Notes: generated by a model not told the origin, from the sequence alone. 51,652 bases of DNA from CAZKVJ01 sp964556225 (GCA_964556225.1 CAZKVJ010000022.1:1-51652); one strand, 5' to 3'; counted from the stretch's first letter, positions 40,810 to 49,331 are shown. Program-made: numbers and translations.

Positions 40810-41979
40810 TCACTGATGCATTCGTGCGCGCTCGGTGTGTTCGTCACGGTGGGTGGTGATGAGGTTGGCGAAGTCGATCGCAGCGCTGGCGCTCATGCCG
40901 GGAACGAGGTGTTGGTAGGTGGCCATCGTGAAACCGGGGTGGGCGTGGCCGAGTCGTTCGGAGACGACCTTGATCGGTGTGCCGGCCGCCACGAGCAGGC
41001 TGGCGTGGGTGTGGCGCAGATCGTGGAAGCGGATGCGCGGGATGTCGGTGCGGGCGAGGTGCCGGTCGAACAGTTGGCTGATCGACTCGGCATGGACCGG
41101 CTCACCGCGGTGGTTCGAGAAGACCGGATCACTCAGTTCGACTGGGTGGCCGTCGCGTCGTTGTGATCGGCGCCATCGTTCGAGCACCTGTTCGGTGCCG
41201 GGGTCGAGGTCGATGCAGCGTCGGCTCGTTCGCGTCTTGACGGGGACTTCGACTGATCGTCCGCCGACGACTTGTCGGCTGCGGGCGATCGAGACGCGAT
41301 GAGTCGTCTGGTGCCAGTCGCCCCAGCGGAGTCCGGCGAGTTCACCGCGGCGCATGCCGGTGTATGCGGCGAGGTGCAGCGCTGGGTAGAGCCGTAGGTG
41401 TGCTGCGCTGGACAGGAACTGGCCGAGCTGTGATGCAGTCCAGGTCTCGGGTCCGCGGCGCGCTCGTGGCGTCGAGCGAGGGGCGTGCGCTGCGAGTGCG
41501 ACGTTGACGTCGACGAGGTGGCGGCGGACGGCGTCCGCGAGAGCGGACCGGACGATGACGTGGACGTCGTAGACGGTCTTCGAAGCGAGTGGTCCGCCGT
41601 CTCGGCTGCCGGTGGTGAGGAGCGAGTGGTAGAGGCCGTCGAGGTGCTCGACGCGCAACGACCGCAAGGCGATGGCGCCGAGACGCGGGTTGATGTAGTT
41701 GTCGATCATCCAGCTGTAGCGATGGGCGGTGGTCTGGCCAAGTCGGGTGCGCCGCCGCGGCATCCACTGCTCGGACAGGAACTGCCCGAGCGTCGCCGGG
41801 ATGCCAGCGATCGGCACCACCGGACTCGCTGTCCGCTCGAGTGTCGCGGCGATCGCTTCGGCGTCGGTGCGGCTGCTGCCGGCGGGGTGCCAGCGTCGGC
41901 GTTCTCGCCCGGTGAGCGGGTCGATGCCGTCGTAGGCGACGACATAGAAGCGGTGCTGACGTTCGATGATGTAGGCCAT
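40810..41979 (-). CDS. int: Tyrosine recombinase/integrase, class B, module 3
   Basis: This 389-residue integrase begins MAYIIERQHRFYVVAYDGID and PLTGRERRRWHPAG. The core-binding domain is LGQTTAHRYSWMIDNYINPR. The catalytic residues are in GMRRGELAGLRWGDWHQ, HDLRHTHASLLV, RLGHAHPGF and the Tyr of ATYQHLVPGM. It is an intact relative of the frameshifted copy at 29122 and more distant from class A, though the same tRNA site is used. ATG 41979 is the likely start; a longer frame to 42015 is open. Confidence 0.92.
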   Translation of the reverse strand: MAYIIERQHRFYVVAYDGIDPLTGRERRRWHPAGSSRTDAEAIAATLERTASPVVPIAGIPATLGQFLSEQWMPRRRTRLGQTTAHRYSWMIDNYINPRLGAIALRSLRVEHLDGLYHSLLTTGSRDGGPLASKTVYDVHVIVRSALADAVRRHLVDVNVALAAHAPRSTPRARRGPETWTASQLGQFLSSAAHLRLYPALHLAAYTGMRRGELAGLRWGDWHQTTHRVSIARSRQVVGGRSVEVPVKTRTSRRCIDLDPGTEQVLERWRRSQRRDGHPVELSDPVFSNHRGEPVHAESISQLFDRHLARTDIPRIRFHDLRHTHASLLVAAGTPIKVVSERLGHAHPGFTMATYQHLVPGMSASAAIDFANLITTHRDEHTERARMHQ

Positions 41980-42092
41980 GCCGGAGAGATCGGCAGTCAA
42001 CCTGTTCGGGACCAACCCGAAGATCAGCGCCTGTCGGTGTGCCGCGCCTCACACTCGGGGCAGCGAGGCGATGAGGCAGCTACGTTTGCGAC

Positions 42093-42665
42093 GTGCTGGT
42101 GAGCGATCTTCGCCACTTCTTGGACATGCCGGAGGATTCGCCGGCGCCGGCGAAGCGGCTCGCTGTCCAACTGGCGGCGATCTTGCGGGCGGCGAGTGCG
42201 CATCCGGTCGGGTGCGGTGCGACGTCGGCGGTGGGGTGCACGAGGCGTCCGGGCCGACGACCGTGCGAGGGGTTCGTGATGGTGTTCCGCCGCGCGAACG
42301 GTGAGATCGCGTGGAGTTGTGACGTCTGTGGTGACGAGGGTGTCATCACCGGCTGGGAGGGTTCACCGAGCGACGTGTCCGGGCTCGATGACAGCTACGT
42401 CGACGGTGACCTGACCGCAGTCGTGATGGCTCGCGATGTGTTCGATGTGGTTCGTGGAGTGTTGTTGCTCGACGCGGCCTGTGAGTTGCTCGTCGCTCGG
42501 GCGGAGGGAACTTGCGCTGGGGTCTTGTTGGCAGGCCCGGCCGGGTCGTTCGCGGAACTGATCGAGTACGTCGCGTCGGAGTCGAACTTCGAGTCGGACC
42601 GGCGTCGGGTGCGACTGCTCGACGAAGCCTGCACGGTGCTCGAGTCAGCGCTGGGTCCGGGGTAG
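42093..42665 (+). CDS. Hypothetical zinc-ribbon-like protein
   Basis: This 190-residue protein starts at GTG 42093 with LVSDLRHFLDMPEDSPAPAK. The middle part has cysteines arranged as GCGATSA, GCTRRPGRRPCEGFV and WSCDVCGDEGVITGWEGS, consistent with a small metal-binding fold. The last 60 residues are helical (LFELIEYVASESN-like and LLDEACTVLESAL). The next gene starts inside its stop codon (TAGTG), so the two are coupled. I do not know the function. Confidence 0.55.
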   Translation: MLVSDLRHFLDMPEDSPAPAKRLAVQLAAILRAASAHPVGCGATSAVGCTRRPGRRPCEGFVMVFRRANGEIAWSCDVCGDEGVITGWEGSPSDVSGLDDSYVDGDLTAVVMARDVFDVVRGVLLLDAACELLVARAEGTCAGVLLAGPAGSFAELIEYVASESNFESDRRRVRLLDEACTVLESALGPG

Positions 42666-43174
42666 TGGTGTTCACGGTTCGGGGCACGAAGAGGTTCTTG
42701 GATCGTGTCGGTCGACCAGTTGCGGATCCGCCCGCGTCGTCGACGGTGCTCGGTGACTGGTATGCGAACGTGTTGTTCTGGCGGCCGCAGGTCGCGTTGT
42801 TCGTCAACGCGTCGTCGTTCGTGCCTGTGCTGGTGCCGTTGGCGCCTGCGGCGGGTGTGGTCGACCGGTTCCCGGCTGCGACGGCCGAGGTGTTCGCGGC
42901 GCTCGAGATCGACCCTCGCTTCGTTGCGACGGAGACGAGCGAGATGGCCTCGGCTGTGTTGGCGAAGACGGCGAGTCGTCAGGTTCTCGGTGTGATGAAC
43001 GAGTTCGTGTTCATGGCCGAGCACACGATCAGCACCGGCCGTTCCGACCCTACGGACCTGATCGGTCTGTCGGTGTGGCTCGCGAGCACCATCGTCGGCC
43101 CGGTCGGCAAGGACGCCGGCTACACGCCGCTCGGCGCATTGCAGCAGATGGTCGCCACCACGCTCGACGGCTGA
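42665..43174 (+). CDS. DUF6933-like protein
   Basis: This protein of about 169 residues begins VVFTVRGTKRFLDRVGRP and contains LGDWYANVLFWRPQVALFVN and FVPVLVPLAPA. This is the layout of the uncharacterised DUF6933 family (short N-terminal strand, GDWYAN, then ALFVN). The C-terminal half has LMNEFVFMAEH-like and LIGLSVWLASTIVG helices. GTG 42665 overlaps the upstream stop; GTG 42668 is the alternative. The pair could be a two-component module of unknown role. Confidence 0.65.
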   Translation: MVFTVRGTKRFLDRVGRPVADPPASSTVLGDWYANVLFWRPQVALFVNASSFVPVLVPLAPAAGVVDRFPAATAEVFAALEIDPRFVATETSEMASAVLAKTASRQVLGVMNEFVFMAEHTISTGRSDPTDLIGLSVWLASTIVGPVGKDAGYTPLGALQQMVATTLDG

Positions 43175-43200
43175 CAGCGGCCCCTGACCGCCCGACGTAG

Positions 43201-43329
43201 AGCACCGCCGGGACCGGCGAGGTGGCAGCGATCCAGGATGTGTTCCGCGCCCTTGTCGAGGATGACACCCGCACCCAACAGGTCGCAGGAGACGTCGCAG
43301 CAGCCCGCTTCGACGTCCCCCGCCGTTGA
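43201..43329 (+). pseudogene. Possible gene-tail fragment
   Basis: After an in-frame stop at 43198 the frame reads VAAIQDVFRALVEDDTRTQQ and VAGDVAAARFDV up to the stop at 43327. The amphipathic composition looks coding and is reminiscent of a helicase-linker segment, but there is no start or family match. It is uncertain debris. Confidence 0.25.
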
Positions 43330-43388
43330 CGGTTCCGTCGGAGCGACGCCGTTCGCGGCTTGGTGATCGGTCGCTAGGTTGACGGTTG

Positions 43389-43781
43389 ATGTTCGAGCCC
43401 CTCGCCCTTCGTGACGAACACGCTGAGCCGGGCTTGGTCGTCGTGCGCCTCGGTGCGCGCACGCTCGATGACGACCTGCTGCGACGATCGGTCGATGAGT
43501 GCCACGAGCGATGGGGGATCTGGGGCTTCTCGGTCCTCGAGGTGCCCGGCGGTGACTACGACCAACTGGTCCGGATGCGCCCGATCGTCGCCGACCGCCG
43601 GCAGTTCCTCGTCGCCGACGGCGAGTCGCTGATCGACGACGGGTTCCCGCTGCTTCCGACACTCGACTCGCCCCACTGGACCGTTGTGCTTGCCGCCGCC
43701 ACGCCAGGGCAGTTCGAGCGGGTCCGAGCGCATTTCCGGGGGCCGCTCGACAACCCGGCCTACCGATCCGGTCGACGCTGA
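43389..43781 (+). CDS. Hypothetical protein
   Basis: This 130-residue soluble protein starts MFEPLALRDEHAEPGLVVVR. Alternating strands and helices include LRRSVDECHERWGIWGFSVL and DSPHWTVVLAAATPGQFERV. It ends in FRGPLDNPAYRSGRR. The next gene begins 14 bases later on the same strand, and the two appear to be a co-expressed pair. I recognise no family. A toxin/antitoxin-like or immunity pair is possible only by analogy of size and spacing. Confidence 0.55.
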   Translation: MFEPLALRDEHAEPGLVVVRLGARTLDDDLLRRSVDECHERWGIWGFSVLEVPGGDYDQLVRMRPIVADRRQFLVADGESLIDDGFPLLPTLDSPHWTVVLAAATPGQFERVRAHFRGPLDNPAYRSGRR

Positions 43782-43795
43782 TTTAGGCTGGTGGC

Positions 43796-44059
43796 GTGAG
43801 CACGATCGCCTACGACCTGTGGTACGACGCGACGAGCGTCGGGGCGGATCTTGTCGTGGAGACCTGGATCAGCCACGGGCCACGAGCGTCGGACAAGTCG
43901 TTCGATCCGCAACCCGGCGATTGGGTGCTCGTCGGCGACGACGAGGAGCCACCGTGCCGGGCGCGTGTCACTCGGCGCCAGGCCAACCACGTGTGGGTGC
44001 AACTCGAACTCGGTCTCGTCGCCAGCTCCGGCACCGCCGCAGCGTCCGAACGGCACTGA
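43796..44059 (+). CDS. Small hypothetical beta-barrel-like protein
   Basis: This 87-residue protein starts at GTG 43796 with STIAYDLWYDATSVGADLVV. It continues DPQPGDWVLVGDDEEPPCRA and VTRRQANHVWVQLELGLV, a strand-rich small barrel layout. It follows the previous gene by 14 bases. No family or motif is recognised. Confidence 0.55.
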   Translation: MSTIAYDLWYDATSVGADLVVETWISHGPRASDKSFDPQPGDWVLVGDDEEPPCRARVTRRQANHVWVQLELGLVASSGTAAASERH

Positions 44060-44273
44060 CCGCCAGCCACCAGTTTGGTCCAGTCGAGCGCCTGCACGCT
44101 CGGACGAGCATCGCCACGCTCCGTGGCGAGCGTCGACCGTTCGGCATGTACCAACCATGTACCAGCACAGCGGTAAACACCGGGGACAAGCGGGGACCAA
44201 GGGGAACACGAAACAACCGCTGACCAGCGCAAACGCTCGCTGAACAGGTGGAGGACGACAGACCAGGAATGGG
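44060..44273. other. Right end of module 3, no gene
   Basis: It contains two copies of CATGTACCA (44145 and 44156, 11 bases apart), a variant of the right-end repeat, and the hairpin TCGCCACG-CTC-CGTGGCGA (44111-44129). The CGTACAAC form seen before att 2, 3 and 5 is absent. Confidence 0.55.
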
Positions 44274-44318
44274 CTCATAACCCGAAGGTCGCAGGTTCAA
44301 ATCCTGCCCCCGCCACCA
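44274..44318 (+). repeat. att site 4 (tRNA-fMet 3' end)
   Basis: A 45-base copy with the GCAGG T stem, identical to att 1. The preceding GGG also matches the tRNA anticodon stem (identity starts at 44271), so this junction keeps 48 bases. Confidence 0.93.
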
Positions 44319-44320
44319 AA

Positions 44321-44353
44321 GGCCCTGGTCAGACGCCATGTCTGACCAGGGCC
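44321..44353 (+). terminator. Hairpin terminator beside att 4
   Basis: GGCCCTGGTCAGAC and its exact complement with loop GCCAT. It is the class A hairpin again. Confidence 0.85.
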
Positions 44354-44783
44354 GTTTCGCGTTCGGGGTCGCTACCGGCCCGCTACCGCGATCATGCGAG
44401 AGGCTCGAGAGGCTCGGGCGGTTCGACAGGGACGATGAGTCGGGCGAAGGTGTTGGCGGCGTCGCGTTGCATGCCGGGCAGCACGTGCTGGTAGACGGCC
44501 ATCGTGAACGCCGGCGTCGAATGCCCGAGGCGTTCGCTGACGACCTTCAACGGGATCCCGTGCTTCAACAACAGCGTCGCGTGCGTGTGGCGGAGATCGT
44601 GCAACCTGATCTCCGGCACACCCGCAGCGCGCTGCAGGCGTGCGACGGTCTGCGACATCGAGTGCGGGTGAACCGGTTGGCCGTCGGGACGGGTGAACAC
44701 AGTCCCGTCCGCTTCGACCGTCCGGAGCTCTCCGAGTTGGTGGTGTCGCCATTCGCGCAGCACGGCCACCGTTCGCGGGTCTA

Positions 44784-45984
44784 GTGCCGTGACCGGCAAC
44801 GTTGGTGGGTCGCGCGTCCACCACTGAGGTGTCGGGATCTGTTTTCCTGTGTCGATGGCGCAGCGGGTGCAGGTCCGAGTGCTCTCCAACGACGACGGCC
44901 GCAAGTTGCTGGGAATTGTCCGGCGAGGGTCGGGGTCGGTGGTGCGATGGCGGCGAGCGCAGATCGTGTTGTGGTCAGCCCAGGGCATGGACGTGCCGGC
45001 GATCGCGAAGATCGCGTTCACCTCCGAGGATCGGGTGCGTGAGGTGATCCACAACTTCAATGCCGACGGCTTCGACTCCCTCGCGCCTCGTTACGCCGGT
45101 GGCCGCCCGGCGAAGTTCACCTTGCCCGAGCGCCAAGCGATCAAGAAGATCGCGTTGTCCCGGCCGACGGATCACGATCTGCCGTTCTCGACGTGGTCGC
45201 TGTCGAAGCTGGCCGAGTTCGTGGTCGCCGAGGGGGTGGTCGACGACATCAGCCATGAGGGCCTGCGCACTCTGCTCCGCGAGGAGGGCGTGTCGTTTCA
45301 ACGCATCAAGACCTTCAAGGTGAGCAACGACCCCAACTACGAGGCCAAGAAGAACCGGGTGCTCGAGCTGTACGCGATCGCTGACGGCCACGCCACCGCA
45401 GGGCCGGCTGATCCGACGGTGGTGATCTGCGTCGACGAGTTCGGCCCGTTGAACCTGCAACCCCACCCCGGCCGCCACTGGGCCCCGGTCGCTGCTGGTC
45501 GCGGCGATCCGACCGCACCACGGCGACGACGGATGCGAGCCACCTACACCAGACCGCACGGCGTGCGGCACCTGCTCGCCGCCTACGACTTGTCGACCGA
45601 CCGGCTCTACGGGCACATCTCGATCAAGAAGGACCGGCCGGCATTCAAGAAGTTCTTGCGCTACGTCCGTTCGCTGCACCCCATCGAGGTACGCATCGGG
45701 ATCGTGCTCGACAACTTCGCCCCGCACGTCTCACGAGAGATCGCTGCGTGGGCCGACGCGAACAACATCGAACTCGCCTTCGTCCCGTTCTACGGCTCAT
45801 GGCTGAACCGCATCGAGGCCCAGTTCCAGGCGCTGCGCTACTTCACCCTCAACGGCACCGACCACCCCGACCACGCCACCCAAGCACGAACGATCCGCCG
45901 CTACATCGCGTGGCGGAACCGACACGCACGCGACCGACGCCTCAACGAAATCGTCAACCGCGCAAACGTTGCCTGACGCGGCAC
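44784..45984 (+). mobile_element. IS630-family insertion sequence, 1201 bp
   Basis: The ends are GTGCCGTGACCGGCAACGTT on the left and the complement of AACGTTGCCTGACGCGGCAC on the right, matching at 17 of 20 positions. A TA duplication flanks it (44782-44783 and 45985-45986), as expected of IS630/Tc1. Target context GGTC-TA-GGTCGACC corresponds to GGTCGAGGTCGACC in the intact paralogue at 34570. Confidence 0.94.
44849..45976 (+). CDS. IS630-type DDE transposase
   Basis: This 375-residue protein has an N-terminal helix-turn-helix (VPAIAKIAFTSEDRVREVIH) and GGRPAKFTLPERQAIKKIAL, then the DDE catalytic domain. The acids lie in TVVICVDEFGPLNLQP (first D), IGIVLDNFAPHVSREI (second D) and GSWLNRIEAQFQALRY (E). 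Start at GTG 44849 or ATG 44855. No frameshift is seen, so the transposase looks functional. Confidence 0.92.
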   Translation: MSMAQRVQVRVLSNDDGRKLLGIVRRGSGSVVRWRRAQIVLWSAQGMDVPAIAKIAFTSEDRVREVIHNFNADGFDSLAPRYAGGRPAKFTLPERQAIKKIALSRPTDHDLPFSTWSLSKLAEFVVAEGVVDDISHEGLRTLLREEGVSFQRIKTFKVSNDPNYEAKKNRVLELYAIADGHATAGPADPTVVICVDEFGPLNLQPHPGRHWAPVAAGRGDPTAPRRRRMRATYTRPHGVRHLLAAYDLSTDRLYGHISIKKDRPAFKKFLRYVRSLHPIEVRIGIVLDNFAPHVSREIAAWADANNIELAFVPFYGSWLNRIEAQFQALRYFTLNGTDHPDHATQARTIRRYIAWRNRHARDRRLNEIVNRANVA

Positions 45985-46872
45985 TAGGTCGACCGCTCGC
46001 CGCGAGGTGCGGGTCTTGGTGGGTGTGGTGTGAACTTGGTAGCCGGTGCAGCTGACCGACCGGCGAATCGACAAGGTTGCTGTGTCGAGGTCGATGTCGG
46101 GCCAGCGCAGGCCGAGCACCTCACCGCGACGCATCCCCGTCATCGCCGCCAACCAGATCGCCGGGCCGAGCCGATGCGTCATGGCCACGTTCAGGAACTG
46201 TCGGAGTTGGTGTTCGTTCCCAGCAGCGCTGCTCCGGGGCGGCGCCGTGACAGGGTGGATCCATGAGGCGGGCGACGTTGCGGTGCACGAGCCCGGCTCG
46301 TTCGGCGTCGCCGAGCGCGGTGCGCAGGATCTGGTGCACGTTCAGCACGGTCTTGGGCGCGAGCGGTCCACCGTCATGGCGGCCGCTGTTGCGCAATCGT
46401 GCGTAGAGGTCTTCGAGATGGGTGACCGTGAGGCTGCGCAACGGCACCCGACCGATGTGGGGTAACACGTAGCGGTTGATCATCTGCTCGCATCGGAATG
46501 CAGTGGTGGGTCGTAGCCGATCGTGGCGGGTCGGGAGCCAGCGGGTACACAGGTATCTCGACACCGTGACCCCACGCGCCGAGGGCGGTCGTGCGGACGG
46601 CAACGCCTCCGCTCGTGCGCGAGCGTCGGCCTCATCATCAGCGCGGTGCCATCGACGACGGTCGCGGCCGGTGAGCGGGTCGACGCCTTCGCAGCTGACG
46701 GCGTACCAGCTGCCGTCGCGGTTGGTGACGTATCCCATGTTCGGTTCCTCCTGAAGCGGTAGCGGAACCGGTAGCTGATCGCGTCGGTGCTGCATGTGGC
46801 GCATGGGCTGACCGTCTCGATCCCGACGATAGGGCGGGGTGAGCGACGACGCTGGCGCGTTGAGGTCGCGGT

Positions 46873-47172
46873 TCAGCGGGCGCCGGCGGCGTCGAGCAGC
46901 ATCTCCCATGTTGGTGTGCCTCGTGGGCCGTGTGGTGTGGGGTAGATCCGACACGACAGGCCGGTGGGTGTGTTGTCGGGTGCCCACGGGTCGCGGTCGT
47001 CGATGAGGATGGTGGGTGAGCCGATGAATCCGGCCCGTTGGGCTTCGTCGTCGGTGTCGACGACGTGGTGGTGCACCTCGATGCCGGGCAGCTGGGTCGC
47101 GAGGCGGTCGATGAGGGCGGCGGCATCGTGCCAGTGCGGGCATGAGTCGAAGTACAGCAGCGTGACGTTCAC
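46873..47172 (-). CDS. Thioredoxin-fold one-cysteine protein, module 4
   Basis: This 99-residue protein starts at GTG 47172 and reads NVTLLYFDSCPHWHDAAALI, with the same CPHW site as the module 2 protein. FIGSPTILIDDRDPWAPDN and GLSCRIYPTPHGPRGTPTWE keep the cis-Pro loop and the second conserved cysteine. About half the residues are shared with the module 2 paralogue, so the family moved in two independent elements. It is divergent from the TauE/SafE permease gene, which suggests a sulphur or thiol function. Confidence 0.72.
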   Translation of the reverse strand: MNVTLLYFDSCPHWHDAAALIDRLATQLPGIEVHHHVVDTDDEAQRAGFIGSPTILIDDRDPWAPDNTPTGLSCRIYPTPHGPRGTPTWEMLLDAAGAR

Positions 47173-47343
47173 CGAACCGAACGCTACGTCCTTGTCCGGA
47201 GCGAGCGGGCTTGGTGCTGCGATCGGCGACACCCATCGGTCGTGGAACAGGCAGCGCTGTCGCGCCCAGGTCGGCGGCTCAGGTGTACGTACCGTTGCCG
47301 ATCGGCCTCCGGCGGCGGCGTAGGTGGGGCGCGGTTGAATGGG

Positions 47344-48060
47344 GTGGTGACGATCCTGGTGGTGGTGGCGGCGACGTTCGCGACGGCGGTATTGAGCGCG
47401 GTGGCGGGGTTCGGTGGGGCGGTGTTGTTGTTGCCGGTGTTCATTGCGGTGTTCGGGACTCGTGATGCGGTGGCGGTGTTGACGGTGGCGCAGTTGGCGT
47501 CGAACTCGAGTCGGGTGTGGTTCAATCGGGCTGAGGTCGACCGGGTGCTCGTCGCCCGGTTCGGGTCGGGTGCGGTCCCGGCGGCGGTGGTAGGGGCGGT
47601 GGTGTTCTCGACGGCGCCGGTGTCGGGTCTGACTCGGTTGATCGGGGTGTTCTTGTTGGTGTCGGTGGTGTGGCGTCGGGTTCGACGCGTGCCGAGACCG
47701 CCGTCGGATCGGGCGTTCGTCGCGGTGGGTGCCGCGTCGGGTTTCGGTTCCGCGTTGCTCGGCAGTGTCGGCCCGTTGGTCGCGCCGTTGTTCTTGGCGC
47801 GTGGGTTGACTCGCGGCGCCTACATCGGGACCGAGGCCGCGTCGGCGGTGGTGATGCATGTGACGAAGCTGGTGGTGTTCGGCGCAGCGTCGGTCCTCAC
47901 CGTACGGACGCTCGGTGTGGGGGTGGCGCTCGCACCGGCGGCCGCGGGTGGTGCGTGGGTCGGCAAACGGATCCTGGATCGGTTGCCGGTGGCGGTGTTC
48001 ACGGTGTTGGTGGAGGTCGGTTTGGTGACGGCGGGGGTGTTGTTGATCGTGCGCGGCTGA
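47344..48060 (+). CDS. TauE/SafE family permease
   Basis: This protein of about 238 residues has eight or so hydrophobic segments. The family signature is visible as VAGFGGAVLLLPVFIAVFGT (residues 18-37) and its internal repeat SGFGSALLGSVGPLVAPLFL about 120 residues later. TauE/SafE proteins export or import sulphur-containing anions such as sulphite or sulfoacetate. GTG 47344 or 47347 starts it. It lies divergent from the thioredoxin-like gene, and a 13-bp palindrome follows its stop by about 105 bases. Confidence 0.85.
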   Translation: MVTILVVVAATFATAVLSAVAGFGGAVLLLPVFIAVFGTRDAVAVLTVAQLASNSSRVWFNRAEVDRVLVARFGSGAVPAAVVGAVVFSTAPVSGLTRLIGVFLLVSVVWRRVRRVPRPPSDRAFVAVGAASGFGSALLGSVGPLVAPLFLARGLTRGAYIGTEAASAVVMHVTKLVVFGAASVLTVRTLGVGVALAPAAAGGAWVGKRILDRLPVAVFTVLVEVGLVTAGVLLIVRG

Positions 48061-48422
48061 CCCGCCACGAGGGCGCTGTGGCTGGACGGTCGACCGGCCG
48101 GCGCTGATGCGTGGCCTCTGACCTGTCTGGCCGCGTGGGTTGCATACAACACGTGTACAACGGAACTGACCTTCGGGTCCGAACCCGAAGGTCAGTGAGC
48201 GAGGCATCACATGCCTTCGGGGCTCGCAGCACCACCCGAGCGTGGTCCGTGTTCTGTGTAGGAGGCGCGGGCCCCGGGGGACGGGTCCGTGATCCCGTTA
48301 GGGCTCTTTTCCGAGCGACAGAGCCTGTAATGACCGCGAATCGGGTGCGCCACAGGTCGGGTCTCCCGGTCGCGGGAAGAGATGTGCTGCAGGGTGGCCC
48401 GCCGACCGCGGCGCTGAGTGCC
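48061..48422. other. Gene-free stretch with internal right-end signature
   Basis: At 48143 and 48154 are CATACAAC and TGTACAAC, 11 bases apart, and then a perfect 13-bp palindrome CTGACCTTCGGGT-CCGA-ACCCGAAGGTCAG (48166-48195). Its right arm contains ACCCGAAGGTC, present in the tRNA-derived core. It could be a vestigial element end or simply a terminator for the permease. No gene is seen. Confidence 0.55.
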
Positions 48423-49331
48423 TCATCGCTCGGTGTCGTTGTGTTCGACCGCCTGGGCGAGGGTGTCGAGCAGCCATCGGTGAGATGGGTCGTGGTGGTG
48501 TCGGGCGTGCCAGATGGCGTCGACGTCGACGGTGGGGATCGGCACTGGTGCGGGGAACGAGATCAGGGTGGTCGGGGTGCCGAGCACTTTGACGAGTCGT
48601 TCGGGGGCGAGGGTGGTGAGGTCGCTGGTGAGGCACATCCCGATGGCGGCGCTGAACGACGGCACGACGGCGACGATGTCGCGTCGGAGGCCCCGGTCGG
48701 CGAGGAGGTCGTCGAGGGGGCCGCGAGCGATCCCGCGTCGGGAGGTGACGACGTGGCGGAGGGCGGCGAATCGTCTCGGTGTGATGCGGGTGTGCGCCAT
48801 CGGGTGGTCGGCTCGCACGACCCCGACGAGTTGCTCGGTGACGAGGGTCCTGCGGTGGAGGTCGTCGGTGAGCCCGCCGTAGGAGCCGACGGCGAGGGAG
48901 GCGTCGCCTCGGCGGAGCGCGTCGAGGTCGTCGGGGGTCTCGGTCTCGAAACGCAGCTCGACCCCTGGCGCCCGTTCGGCGACGGTCTCGATCCATCGGC
49001 CGGCGATGGCGGCGAGGATCACCTCGTTGGTGCGGATCGTGAACCGGGCGCGCAGGCGGGCGGGGTCGAATGTGTCGGGTGGCGCAACGGTGCGTGAGAT
49101 CGCTGCGAGTGCTGCGTCGAGCTCGGGGAGCAGCGCGGCGCCGCGGGGGGTGATCTCCAGTCGTCGACCGGCGCGGACGAGCAGCGGGTCGCCGAAGGTG
49201 AGACGGCAGCGTTCGAGTGCTCGGCTCGTCGCCGGCACCGACAGGTGGAGCCGTGCCGCAGCGCGGGTGACGCTGCGCTCGCTCAACAGCGCCTGGGCGG
49301 CCGGCAGCAGGTTCAGATCAATAGATTGCAC
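48423..49331 (-). CDS. LysR family transcriptional regulator
   Basis: This 302-residue regulator has the LysR helix-turn-helix (LPAAQALLSERSVTRAAARL, HLSVPATSRALERCR) at residues 7-50 and a substrate-binding domain with LRARFTIRTNEVILAAIAGR and DDLDALRRGDASLAVGSYG. GTG 49331 makes QSIDLNLL the N terminus, as is usual. A longer frame lacks family similarity. It is divergent from the darcynin-like gene, and the dyad at its own start codon suggests autoregulation and control of that operon. The effector is unknown. Confidence 0.88.
   Translation of the reverse strand: MQSIDLNLLPAAQALLSERSVTRAAARLHLSVPATSRALERCRLTFGDPLLVRAGRRLEITPRGAALLPELDAALAAISRTVAPPDTFDPARLRARFTIRTNEVILAAIAGRWIETVAERAPGVELRFETETPDDLDALRRGDASLAVGSYGGLTDDLHRRTLVTEQLVGVVRADHPMAHTRITPRRFAALRHVVTSRRGIARGPLDDLLADRGLRRDIVAVVPSFSAAIGMCLTSDLTTLAPERLVKVLGTPTTLISFPAPVPIPTVDVDAIWHARHHHDPSHRWLLDTLAQAVEHNDTER

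Larger units (their letters stand above)
44392..46738 (-). pseudogene. int: Tyrosine integrase, class A, IS-disrupted and frameshifted
   Basis: The ends are clear class A integrase: MGYVTNRDGSWYAVSCEGVD at 46738 and, at the other end, HDLRHTHATLLLKHG, RLGHSTPAF and Tyr in TMAVYQHVLPGM. An extra base at about 46218 shifts the frame after PEQRCW, and an IS630-type element is inserted at 44784-45984. Taking the element and one TA copy out leaves 1144 bases, one more than a multiple of three, in agreement with the frameshift. This module can no longer encode its own recombinase. Confidence 0.93.

Noticed and set aside
46739..46860. Excisionase (xis) gene upstream of the integrases
   Set aside because: No short helix-turn-helix frame with a ribosome site is conserved upstream of the class A integrases; the sequence there is arm-repeat DNA read through by chance.
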